The notes under the pieces: generated by a model
Databases searched by the model: none
Told to the model about the DNA's origin: nothing
The model's input: only the letters and a program-made list of their open reading frames with translations
Shown: piece by piece, positions 1 to 4,781 of the stretch
How positions within the stretch are numbered: the stretch's first letter is position 1
Layout: each line of letters starts with the position of its first letter
Made by a program: the position numbers and the translations under genes
From: Candidatus Woesearchaeota archaeon
GTDB taxonomy: Archaea > Nanobdellota > Nanobdellia > UBA10117 > WJKY01
NCBI GenBank assembly: GCA_014728835.1
Contig: WJKY01000053.1
Span: forward strand, 1-8,789
DNA length: 8,789 nt
Direction of reading: 5' to 3'

Positions 1-106
1 GTATAACAAAATCATATATGCCGAGCGCAGTAATTGCAATAAACGCAATAATTGACGCTTCAATAACTTTGCCTAGTTTTGACCCTCTCTTAAATGGCAG
101 TTTCAT
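1..106 (-). CDS. Hypothetical protein with N-terminal membrane helix (partial, start only)
   Basis: Only the first 35 codons are inside the window; the gene runs off the left edge. The visible N-terminus has a basic stretch (KLPFKRGSKLGK) followed by a hydrophobic segment (roughly residues 14-34, IEASIIAFIAITALGIYDF), so the protein is probably anchored in, or exported through, the membrane. I do not recognise a family. An in-frame ATG three codons earlier (position 115) is possible, but the ATG at 106 lies about 26 nt after a TATA-like box, the usual spacing for a leaderless archaeal start, so I chose 106. It follows the MC1 gene on the same strand, separated by a T-rich stretch that probably terminates MC1 transcription. 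Confidence 0.6.
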   Translation of the reverse strand, partial: MKLPFKRGSKLGKVIEASIIAFIAITALGIYDFVI

Positions 107-126
107 TAAATACATTAAAAAATTTT

Positions 127-137
127 GATATTAAAAC
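127..137 (-). promoter_or_regulatory. TATA-like box for the partial gene at 1-106
   Basis: On the minus strand this reads GTTTTAATATC. Its centre is about 26 nt before the ATG at 106, which fits a leaderless transcript. The area is AT-rich, so chance matches are likely. Confidence 0.35.
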
Positions 138-142
138 GTTAC

Positions 143-160
143 TAAAAAATTAAAAAATAA
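143..160 (-). terminator. T-rich terminator after the MC1 gene
   Basis: Just past the MC1 stop, the minus strand carries two runs of T (TTATTTTTTA, then TTTTTTA) without a preceding hairpin. Archaeal RNA polymerase terminates at such U-rich tracts. It also separates MC1 from the next gene on the same strand. Confidence 0.4.
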
Positions 161-170
161 GGAAAGAGAA

Positions 171-575
171 TTACCTTCTCCTTCTTCTTGTTCTTCTTGT
201 CCTTCTAGTTCTTCTACGTGCTGTTCGTCTTGTTCGAGTTTTTCGTGTTTTTCTACGTGCTGTTCGTCTTGTTCTTCTACGAGTTCTTCGTGTTCTTTTT
301 CTTGTTCTTCTAGTTCTTCTATCTAAGCGCTTAATGCCTTTTTTTCGAACAACTGGTTTCCAAACTCTTGACGGCAACCAATCAGGACTTCCTTCTGGAG
401 CTCTAACTCTTTTTCTATTTCCTCTATAAACATGTAACTTTTTTGTTCCTCTTTCTCTCAAAGTAATATTTTTAAAGCCTCTTGTGGCTGCTTTTAATGC
501 TGCTCTTCGTGGCTGACTTCCTGTAAACACGTGGTTTGTATCTCTAGTTCCGGATCTTAATACAAAATATCTCAT
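171..575 (-). CDS. MC1-family chromosomal DNA-bending protein with Arg/Thr-rich tail
   Basis: The protein has 134 residues. Residues 1-85 match the methanogen chromosomal protein MC1: FVLR near the N-terminus, VFTGSQPRRAALKAA (16-30), the LRERGTKK block (39-46), and a WLPSRVWKPVVRKKGIKRLD end (66-85). MC1 is a small monomeric protein that binds and sharply bends DNA and helps package the chromosome. Classical MC1 is about 93 residues and stops here. This one continues with 49 residues (86-134) made only of Arg (31), Thr (13), Lys (3) and Ala (2), resembling a protamine or linker-histone tail. The start at 575 is set by a strong Shine-Dalgarno 5 nt upstream and by where MC1 homology begins; an upstream in-frame extension has no MC1 similarity and would read through the promoter. 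It is transcribed alone, divergent from the gene at 712. The family call is firm; the tail's role is inferred. Confidence 0.93.
   Translation of the reverse strand: MRYFVLRSGTRDTNHVFTGSQPRRAALKAATRGFKNITLRERGTKKLHVYRGNRKRVRAPEGSPDWLPSRVWKPVVRKKGIKRLDRRTRRTRKRTRRTRRRTRRTARRKTRKTRTRRTARRRTRRTRRTRRRRR
212..274 (-). repeat. 39-nt-period direct duplication in the MC1 tail
   Basis: A 24-nt stretch at 212-235 is repeated exactly at 251-274, a period of 39 nt or 13 codons. The duplicated part encodes an Arg/Thr segment around TARR, and the lone Ala residues 106 and 119 lie 13 apart accordingly. The tail appears to have grown by in-frame duplication. Confidence 0.8.
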
Positions 576-580
576 TTTAA

Positions 581-588
581 TCCTCCTT
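581..588 (-). promoter_or_regulatory. Shine-Dalgarno site deciding the MC1 start
   Basis: The minus strand reads AAGGAGGA, 5 nt before the ATG at 575. It is one of the two strongest ribosome binding sites in the window and fixes the start of MC1. Most other genes here lack one. Confidence 0.85.
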
Positions 589-631
589 CGAATTTTTCGC
601 ACCTCATAGTTGAATTTATCTAAAGTTTGCT

Positions 632-642
632 TGTATATAAAT
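632..642 (-). promoter_or_regulatory. TATA box for MC1
   Basis: The minus strand reads ATTTATATACA. Initiation about 25 nt downstream would fall near 610, giving a leader of about 35 nt that contains the Shine-Dalgarno site. Confidence 0.55.
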
Positions 643-684
643 GCTTCGCTATTAGTTGATTTCAAAGAGAGTTTAAGCAAATTT

Positions 685-696
685 TTTAAATATAAA
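685..696 (+). promoter_or_regulatory. TATA box for the gene at 712
   Basis: The plus strand reads TTTAAATATAAA, centred about 22-24 nt before the ATG at 712, which implies a leaderless transcript. It sits back to back with the MC1 promoter in the 136-bp divergent intergenic region. Confidence 0.55.
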
Positions 697-711
697 CTTG
701 CAAAAACAAGT

Positions 712-1185
712 ATGGCTACTGAAAAATTTATTTGTTCACTCTGTGGCAAACACTTGCATATTGACCCTTCTAAATTAGAAGAAATTGTTCCAAATAGATT
801 CTGGGCAATTAAATTAGATGAAAACGTGCATCATTGTGGACATGAAAGTGTATTTGCGCGCGGAGAAGCAATATATTCAGGATTTTTTTACAAAGCAAAT
901 GATAAAGCTCTTGAAACTTTGTCGGATGTTGAATTATCAAAATGGAAAAACAAAGTTTATTTTCATTATTTAGAAGAAGGTGTTGAAGATTTAGAAGATT
1001 TCAAAGATGTTATGTTTAATCTGATCAAAGAAATAGATTCTATTCTAAAAAATCCTAAAATAAAAAACAAACAAGATAAAATCAGAATACTTGCTGAAGA
1101 CAAATTAGGCGGCTACAAAGAAAAAATTAAGCGCGGTGGATTTGAACGTGAAAGAGAAAAATATGTCCCAGATGGAAAAAGCTAG
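712..1185 (+). CDS. Small Cys/His protein of unknown function
   Basis: The protein has 157 residues starting MATEKFICSLCGKHL. I do not recognise a family. Residues 8-11 form a CxxC knuckle, and H41, C42 and H44 (HHCGH) lie about 30 residues later, so one zinc ion could be bound by the N-terminal 45 residues. The rest (about 60-157) is charged and probably helical, ending in a basic, polar tail. An in-frame ATG exists at 610, but the added 34 residues would start upstream of the TATA box, and the ATG at 712 is at leaderless spacing from it. The gene is alone on the plus strand, divergent from MC1 and convergent with the RNA candidate at 1204-1283. A zinc-dependent nucleic-acid or protein-binding role is possible but unproven. 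Confidence 0.8.
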   Translation: MATEKFICSLCGKHLHIDPSKLEEIVPNRFWAIKLDENVHHCGHESVFARGEAIYSGFFYKANDKALETLSDVELSKWKNKVYFHYLEEGVEDLEDFKDVMFNLIKEIDSILKNPKIKNKQDKIRILAEDKLGGYKEKIKRGGFEREREKYVPDGKS

Positions 1186-1203
1186 TTCTTTAATAATTTA
1201 GAA

Positions 1204-1283
1204 AGTAGTGGTGGCGTCCGAAGTTATCAACATTGCGTCAGTCCGAAGACATCAGCGCAGTGTCAAATTCTTCCACCAACACT
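1204..1283 (-). ncRNA. Candidate kink-turn non-coding RNA hairpin
   Basis: Of these 80 bases 39 are G or C, well above the AT-rich surroundings, and no credible reading frame is present. Minus-strand folding gives an outer stem (1273-1283 with 1204-1214: TGGTGG/CCACCA, one mismatch, then AGTG/TACT), an internal loop, and an upper stem (1256-1263 with 1230-1237, one C-A mismatch). The tip has CTGATG (1250-1255) facing CTGA (1238-1241), closed by C(TTCG)G. That arrangement is the box C/D-type kink-turn: tandem G-A pairs, a U-U pair, then G-C, which L7Ae binds. A TATA-like box sits about 27 nt before the hairpin's first base. Archaeal H/ACA guide RNAs carry such an apical kink-turn, but I see no ACA box on this strand. 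On the plus strand an ACA (1279-1281) does follow the outer stem at the right spacing, so orientation and class are uncertain. Confidence 0.55.
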
Positions 1284-1303
1284 AACAAAATATCAAAATA
1301 AAG

Positions 1304-1317
1304 GCGTATAAAAAGTT
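1304..1317 (-). promoter_or_regulatory. Orphan TATA-like box upstream of the RNA candidate
   Basis: The minus strand reads AACTTTTTATACGC. No protein gene follows on this strand for about 700 bases, but the predicted start site (about 1283-1286) coincides with the first base of the hairpin, suggesting it drives a short RNA. Confidence 0.45.
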
Positions 1318-1366
1318 TTCTTTACCAATTAAAAACTCAGACTGAATTAACCATCTCAATTTGTGA

Positions 1367-2113
1367 TTATTTATTCTCAATTCTTGGAGCTAGAATAAAG
1401 CTCATCTGCAACTTATTCAAAGCTCTGAAATCCAAACGAAGCGGATAATCTTTTGCAAATCTTAAAGATGCACTATCAGCTAATGTAGATGATTTTGCTA
1501 TTTTTTTCAGATAATCAACAGAATAAACTGAGCGCACAGGATCTTTTGCAGCTATTTGCACTAATGCATCATGCCCGCGAGTCAGTTCAACATTTACTTT
1601 GCTCCCTGCATCGCCTGCAGACATTGAGAAAACATTTTTTTCAGCATCAAATGTAACTGCATCGCCAGCAATTGAAACATCATCAACATAATCTTTGAAT
1701 TCTTTTGCATCAACTTCAACTGTTGCCATAAAATCTAAAGATGGTATTTTTCTTTCTTTGACTTCTCGCTCTAAAAGTGGTATGAAAAATCTTTTCTTTG
1801 ATTTTCCAGAGCTAATTAATTTTAATTTATTTTTCTCAAGAGTCAAAGTTAATGAGTCTGCTCCTCTGACTCTCTTTAAAGCATTTTTTAGATTTTCCAG
1901 ATTAATTGTTAATTCAACAGTATCTTCAACTCTATATTCAATAAAAGCTGATGGAAGAATATTTAAAATAACCATAGATATATTAGCTGGATCCATTGCC
2001 ACTAGCTTAATACCTTCTTTTTTGATGGTAAAAGTAGCCTCTGTAATAAAATCTGAGATTACTCCAATGCTTCCATCTAAAATCTTAGGTTCATTTAGCT
2101 TTAATACAAACAT
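1367..2113 (-). CDS. pcn: PCNA, DNA polymerase sliding clamp
   Basis: The protein has 248 residues, the standard archaeal PCNA length. It forms a ring around DNA that tethers the replicative polymerase, FEN1, ligase and other factors. Family marks include the N-terminal segment with KEGIKLVAMDPANISMV (32-48), where the MDP turn is typical, the interdomain region with basic KSKKRFFIPLL, the second-domain DAKEFKDYVDDVSIAGDAV stretch, and a C-terminal YPLRLDF...ILAPRIE end. The start at 2113 gives the canonical MFVLKL N-terminus, with no Shine-Dalgarno. It stands alone, flanked by the RNA candidate downstream and the small-membrane-protein operon upstream; TFS and an OB-fold gene are nearby on the same strand. 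Confidence 0.97.
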   Translation of the reverse strand: MFVLKLNEPKILDGSIGVISDFITEATFTIKKEGIKLVAMDPANISMVILNILPSAFIEYRVEDTVELTINLENLKNALKRVRGADSLTLTLEKNKLKLISSGKSKKRFFIPLLEREVKERKIPSLDFMATVEVDAKEFKDYVDDVSIAGDAVTFDAEKNVFSMSAGDAGSKVNVELTRGHDALVQIAAKDPVRSVYSVDYLKKIAKSSTLADSASLRFAKDYPLRLDFRALNKLQMSFILAPRIENK

Positions 2114-2136
2114 AGTATAATATTTTAGAGCAAAAA

Positions 2137-2154
2137 GTTATTTAATATTTATGC
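2137..2154 (-). promoter_or_regulatory. TATA-like box for PCNA
   Basis: The minus strand reads GCATAAATATTAAATAAC, centred about 32 nt before the ATG. This gives an almost leaderless transcript and agrees with the lack of a ribosome binding site. The region is very AT-rich, so the exact box is uncertain. Confidence 0.4.
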
Positions 2155-2170
2155 TAAGCAAGAAAACAGT

Positions 2171-2344
2171 TTAGTGCCCTATATACTTTGTAAATTGGAT
2201 ATATAATACATCAACAACAGCTACAACAAGTGCTACTACAAACAACCAAAAAACAGATGGCCATGCAAAAGTAGCAGCTGCTATTAACAATAATATTACT
2301 GCATATGCCAACCATCGATAAAAATCTCTTTTCTTAGTTTTCAT
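2171..2344 (-). CDS. 57-residue small membrane protein (third gene of operon)
   Basis: The reading frame begins MKTKKRDFYRW and ends YIQFTKYIGH. A basic N-terminus precedes two hydrophobic segments (about residues 12-28, LAYAVILLLIAAATFAW, and 31-49, VFWLFVVALVVAVVDVLY), so it is probably a two-helix hairpin in the membrane with both ends in the cytoplasm. I do not recognise a family. Its ATG overlaps the stop of the preceding gene as TAATG, which makes co-translation likely and is the best support that this short frame is real. The basic N-terminus and paired helices resemble the upstream 75-residue protein, so the two could be partners or diverged relatives. Confidence 0.75.
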   Translation of the reverse strand: MKTKKRDFYRWLAYAVILLLIAAATFAWPSVFWLFVVALVVAVVDVLYIQFTKYIGH

Positions 2345-2571
2345 TATTTTTTCTTCATAGGTGGTTTTGGACGCTTTCCATGTACATAAAAGTAAATTGT
2401 TTCTACAATCACCATACTAATAAATACTGCAAGCAAAACCCAAAGCACTTGAGTTGCGCCTTTGCCAGCAAACCAACCAAATATTATACCTGCAACTAAT
2501 AATATGCCTTCTTCAATTGTAACTACTAACCGCCTATCTTCAAAAAATCCTTTAAGTGAACGTTTTGCCAT
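2344..2571 (-). CDS. 75-residue small membrane protein (second gene of operon)
   Basis: The protein starts MAKRSLKGFFEDRR and ends in the basic tail HGKRPKPPMKKK. Two hydrophobic segments (about residues 21-35, EGILLVAGIIFGWF, and 41-62, QVLWVLLAVFISMVIVETIYFY) suggest a two-pass membrane protein with cytoplasmic, positively charged termini. No family recognised. A clear AGGAGGT site lies 5 nt before the ATG and overlaps the stop codon of the preceding gene, so translation is probably coupled. The stop overlaps the next gene's ATG. Confidence 0.82.
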   Translation of the reverse strand: MAKRSLKGFFEDRRLVVTIEEGILLVAGIIFGWFAGKGATQVLWVLLAVFISMVIVETIYFYVHGKRPKPPMKKK

Positions 2572-2576
2572 AATTT

Positions 2577-2583
2577 ACCTCCT
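2577..2583 (-). promoter_or_regulatory. Shine-Dalgarno site of the 75-residue gene, overlapping the previous stop
   Basis: The minus strand reads AGGAGGT, 5 nt before the ATG at 2571. Its first bases are shared with the TAG stop (2582-2584) of the upstream 42-residue gene, so a ribosome ending there sits directly on the site. Confidence 0.85.
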
Positions 2584-2710
2584 AAAACGGCAGTATGCCT
2601 GGGTCTATAAACAAAGATAATTTTAAGCCCAATATTATTCCAATTATCATTCCGATTAGTAAACCTATAAAAATGTACATACCATCAATACCTTTTTTAC
2701 CTTTAAACAT
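2582..2710 (-). CDS. 42-residue small membrane protein (first gene of operon)
   Basis: The frame encodes 42 residues beginning MFKGKKGIDGMY. A Gly/Ile-rich hydrophobic helix follows (about residues 12-35, with a GLLIGMIIGIILGLKL core rich in small residues), then a short tail ending PGILPF. This looks like a single-pass membrane miniprotein; the GxxxG-like spacing of glycines could support helix packing. No family recognised. Support comes from an upstream AGAGGTGG ribosome site (2715-2722), a TATA box at the proper distance, and a stop codon interlocked with the next gene's ribosome site. Confidence 0.7.
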   Translation of the reverse strand: MFKGKKGIDGMYIFIGLLIGMIIGIILGLKLSLFIDPGILPF

Positions 2711-2749
2711 GTGACCACCTCTTAAGTTTTAATAAGTTACAAATTATAA

Positions 2750-2759
2750 GTATATAAAG
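2750..2759 (-). promoter_or_regulatory. TATA box for the three-gene small-membrane-protein operon
   Basis: The minus strand reads CTTTATATAC. Initiation about 25 nt downstream (near 2728) leaves a leader of about 18 nt holding the AGAGGTGG ribosome site before the ATG at 2710. Confidence 0.55.
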
Positions 2760-2776
2760 TTTTCAGTGGACTAAAT

Positions 2777-3118
2777 TCATTCAGAAGCAAGTAATACTTT
2801 CTTATATAATTCCTTATCAACTTTATCAAAATCTTGCACAACATCTGCCTGAATTTCAACTTCATCTCCGCCGCCCCATACTTTTCCAAGTACGCGAATA
2901 AACTGACCTTCATTTATTTTTTCAAAGTCGCGAGGATTATTAGTTAAAACCTGCACTTTATCTTCGCCGTCATCTATTACAAAAGAACTAATCTCTGAAT
3001 TTTTAGTAATTACAGTTCCTGCAACAGCAACTCTGCCACCTTCTGAAAGGTCTGAAATTTTTGTTTCTATACAAGGAGCCCTCCTAATAACTTCTTTTTT
3101 TTCTTCTTCATCTGCCAT
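2777..3118 (-). CDS. Small OB-fold nucleic-acid-binding protein (RPA-like)
   Basis: The protein has 113 residues, MADEEEKKEVIRRAPCIETKI onward. After an acidic-basic lead, residues about 16-100 follow the OB-fold nucleic-acid-binding pattern: a strand with GGRVAVAGTVITK, SSFVIDDGEDKVQVLTN, then GQFIRVLGKVWGGGDEVEIQADVV, as seen in replication protein A subunits and related single-domain OB proteins. It probably binds single-stranded DNA or RNA. Its position between PCNA and TFS favours a replication or repair role, but an RNA-binding role is not excluded. The start at 3118 is chosen because a TATA box lies about 29 nt upstream. A longer in-frame extension to 3208 would overlap the TFS coding region and add residues without OB-fold similarity. 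Confidence 0.8.
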   Translation of the reverse strand: MADEEEKKEVIRRAPCIETKISDLSEGGRVAVAGTVITKNSEISSFVIDDGEDKVQVLTNNPRDFEKINEGQFIRVLGKVWGGGDEVEIQADVVQDFDKVDKELYKKVLLASE

Positions 3119-3130
3119 GATAGTGAAAAC

Positions 3131-3145
3131 AGAGCTTACAGCTCT
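3131..3145. promoter_or_regulatory. Inverted repeat at the TFS stop / OB-fold promoter
   Basis: AGAGCT-TAC-AGCTCT is a perfect 6-bp inverted repeat with a 3-nt spacer. It overlaps the last bases of TFS and the edge of the TATA box of the OB-fold gene. It could act as an operator or, in RNA, as a small hairpin followed by GTTTT at the 3' end of the TFS message. Confidence 0.35.
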
Positions 3146-3152
3146 ATAAGTA
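3143..3152 (-). promoter_or_regulatory. TATA-like box for the OB-fold gene
   Basis: The minus strand reads ATACTTATAG, centred about 29 nt before the ATG at 3118 and touching the TFS stop codon. No ribosome site is present, so a leaderless message is likely. Confidence 0.45.
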
Positions 3153-3464
3153 TTCGCGCCAAGTGTGATTGCACTTAGTGCATCTATAAAATTGTGTTTC
3201 AGGTTCATCTGCTGCGCGCGTTTGCATAGTCCACCAATAAGCTTCTTTGTGTCCGCACTTTGGACACTTTACATCTGTAGTAGTTGGCATTGTATCTTTA
3301 ATTTCTTTTGGTTTTCCTCGTATTTTCTTTTTCTCTTCTTTTTTCTCAATCTTTTCTTTCATTACAATTCCATCTGTCCGAACTTTTTTCCCGCATTTTG
3401 GACACTTCAAGGTTTTTGGACTAACTGGAACCATTAAACCCTTGCATTTTGGACAAAATTTCAT
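3144..3464 (-). CDS. tfs: Transcription factor S (archaeal TFIIS-like RNA cleavage factor)
   Basis: The protein has 106 residues, normal for TFS. It rescues backtracked RNA polymerase by inducing cleavage of the nascent RNA. The N-terminal zinc ribbon has CPKC at 4-7 and CPKC at 21-24. A Lys/Glu-rich linker follows (about 33-60). The C-terminal zinc ribbon has CPKCGHKEAYWW and then CTKCNHTW, and between them the catalytic loop TRAADEPET, whose Asp-Glu pair reaches into the polymerase active site. All eight zinc cysteines and the acidic tip are intact, so it should be active. It is transcribed on the same strand as the OB-fold and PCNA genes. Confidence 0.96.
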   Translation of the reverse strand: MKFCPKCKGLMVPVSPKTLKCPKCGKKVRTDGIVMKEKIEKKEEKKKIRGKPKEIKDTMPTTTDVKCPKCGHKEAYWWTMQTRAADEPETQFYRCTKCNHTWREYL

Positions 3465-3488
3465 AGCTTTTTTTTGTTGAATATGAGA

Positions 3489-3497
3489 CTTTAAAGG
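3489..3497 (-). promoter_or_regulatory. TATA-like box for TFS
   Basis: The minus strand reads CCTTTAAAG, centred about 29 nt before the ATG at 3464, fitting a leaderless or near-leaderless message. Confidence 0.4.
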
Positions 3498-3505
3498 TTT
3501 TTCGA

Positions 3506-4138
3506 TTATGTTTGGCCGGTAACTGCCATTGCAATTACTTTAGGCCAACCCAATAATGGAGACCATGCAATTGCTTTTCCTTGTATTTGCTCGTATATTA
3601 TTGTTTTTTCGAAAAATATCTGTCCGGAATTAGCATCACCTTTAGTTGAGAATTTTATTTTTCCATTTTCTTCAGTTATTTTTACAACTCTGTGTATGAT
3701 TGGCTGATTTTTATGAGGCGTAGCATAAACAATTATATCACCGAGCTGTATTTCTTCAGCAGAAACACCTTTAACCAAAAGCGCATCACCTTTTTTGAAA
3801 CCATTTGGCCTGTAAAAATCTTCAAATTGCTCTTTGGAAATATTATGCTGTTCATACCAGCCTTTGTTAGCAGACCACCATTCATCAAAATCTTTTCCAT
3901 GATGATCCATTGAACTAGATATAACACCGACAGCAGGATAATCAGTATTTAGTGCAAAACCTAAGCCTGGGAATATCAAAAACTTTCCTATTAAAAAAAT
4001 AATAACTGCATCAGCTAATAAACTTGCCCAGGAATCTTCATGCGCTAAAAAGTGCCATACTTTGCCATACCAAGTAGGATGGTCTGCATATGTACACTTT
4101 TTCTTTGGTTTTGATGCAAATATTTTAGGAAGTTTCAT
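3506..4138 (-). CDS. Signal peptidase I, archaeal/ER (Sec11-like) type
   Basis: The membrane-bound serine protease removes Sec signal peptides on the outer face of the membrane. The protein has 210 residues: a basic cytoplasmic start (1-37), one membrane helix (about 38-62, LLADAVIIFLIGKFLIF), then the catalytic domain. The Ser motif is SSSM (Ser76), the His motif is HRV (H149), and KGDAN (166-170) supplies the Asp. This Ser-His-Asp set marks the archaeal/eukaryotic type rather than the bacterial Ser-Lys type. Between Ser76 and the GDALLVKG strand are about 40 residues rich in His, Trp and acidic residues (DHHGKDFDEWW onward), longer than in many homologues. No second membrane helix is evident. 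Its likely substrates include exported proteins such as the surface protein at the right end of the window. Confidence 0.9.
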   Translation of the reverse strand: MKLPKIFASKPKKKCTYADHPTWYGKVWHFLAHEDSWASLLADAVIIFLIGKFLIFPGLGFALNTDYPAVGVISSSMDHHGKDFDEWWSANKGWYEQHNISKEQFEDFYRPNGFKKGDALLVKGVSAEEIQLGDIIVYATPHKNQPIIHRVVKITEENGKIKFSTKGDANSGQIFFEKTIIYEQIQGKAIAWSPLLGWPKVIAMAVTGQT

Positions 4139-4184
4139 TTTCTTTGAAAATGAGCCAGCTAAAAGCGCAAGCTTTTAAGCGTGT

Positions 4185-4781
4185 TCATGCTCGTCCTCTG
4201 CTTTCACCTAATTTAATACCAGTTGCTATTAAATGAGCAACTCTTATTGGTTCTGGTATTAAACCATGTGTAATTGTAAGCTTTAAAACTTGTCGGGCTT
4301 GCTTTTCAGTTATACCAATATACTGAAAGTAAATCTTTCCCTTTTTTCTCAAACCTTTATGTTTTACAGGAAACTCATAAATCTTTCCTGCGTTTTTCAT
4401 TAATTGCAATCTTTTTTCTGGCTTTGATAAATGATTAAGCGCTAGCTTGATTTTCTTAAAGTTTGGTCTGCGGCGGATTACCACAATTACAGGCAGCTTT
4501 GTTTTCTTGTAAAGCTTTTGTATATCAATTATATTAAAACCGCCCAGAGCAATTCCATCAAGCATTATTATACGGAGCTGGCCTTTGTTTCTGCTTTTTT
4601 TAATCATCTGAATTATTTTATCAGTTGCATTAAAACCATCAACACTAATTTTTGAAGAAAGCAAACCGTCTACGTATTCGCCAGCGCGAAAAACAGTTCC
4701 AATGATTTGCGTGTATTTATTTTTGCGCTTAAACGGACAATCATCAATTCCTAATATTCTGGTTTGCTTTTTTATTTTCAT
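4185..4781 (-). CDS. DUF99 family protein (endonuclease V-like fold)
   Basis: The protein has 198 residues, typical of the archaeal DUF99/UPF0215 family. Characteristic blocks are GIDDCPF (11-17), DGLLSSKISVDGFNATDKI (38-56), LRIIMLDGIALGGFNIIDI (69-87), VIVVIRRRP (98-106) and the very conserved C-terminus PEPIRVAHLIATGIKLGESRGRA. The family is reported to share the RNase H-like fold of endonuclease V; D13/D14, D75 and H183 could be metal-binding positions, but this is inferred. Cellular function is unknown. The ATG overlaps the stop of the YjbQ-family gene as ATGA, so the two are almost certainly co-transcribed and translationally coupled. Confidence 0.92.
   Translation of the reverse strand: MKIKKQTRILGIDDCPFKRKNKYTQIIGTVFRAGEYVDGLLSSKISVDGFNATDKIIQMIKKSRNKGQLRIIMLDGIALGGFNIIDIQKLYKKTKLPVIVVIRRRPNFKKIKLALNHLSKPEKRLQLMKNAGKIYEFPVKHKGLRKKGKIYFQYIGITEKQARQVLKLTITHGLIPEPIRVAHLIATGIKLGESRGRA

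Noticed and set aside
174..320. Low-complexity tract as a simple nucleotide repeat or CRISPR-like array
   Set aside because: There are no regular spacers. The tract stays in frame with mixed Arg codons and encodes a consistent Arg/Thr tail.
610..711. 34-residue N-terminal extension of the Cys/His protein
   Set aside because: It begins upstream of the TATA box that fits the ATG at 712 and looks like translated intergenic sequence.
576..749. 58-residue N-terminal extension of the MC1 gene
   Set aside because: It has no MC1 similarity, would read across the TATA box and leader, and the ATG at 575 has a strong Shine-Dalgarno.
1695..2120. Plus-strand frame of 141 codons opposite PCNA
   Set aside because: It is antisense to a certain PCNA gene, shows no recognisable family, and owes its openness to the codon use of PCNA.
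3119..3208. 30-residue extension of the OB-fold protein
   Set aside because: It overlaps the TFS coding region, whose frame is certain, and contributes no OB-fold residues; a TATA box supports 3118.
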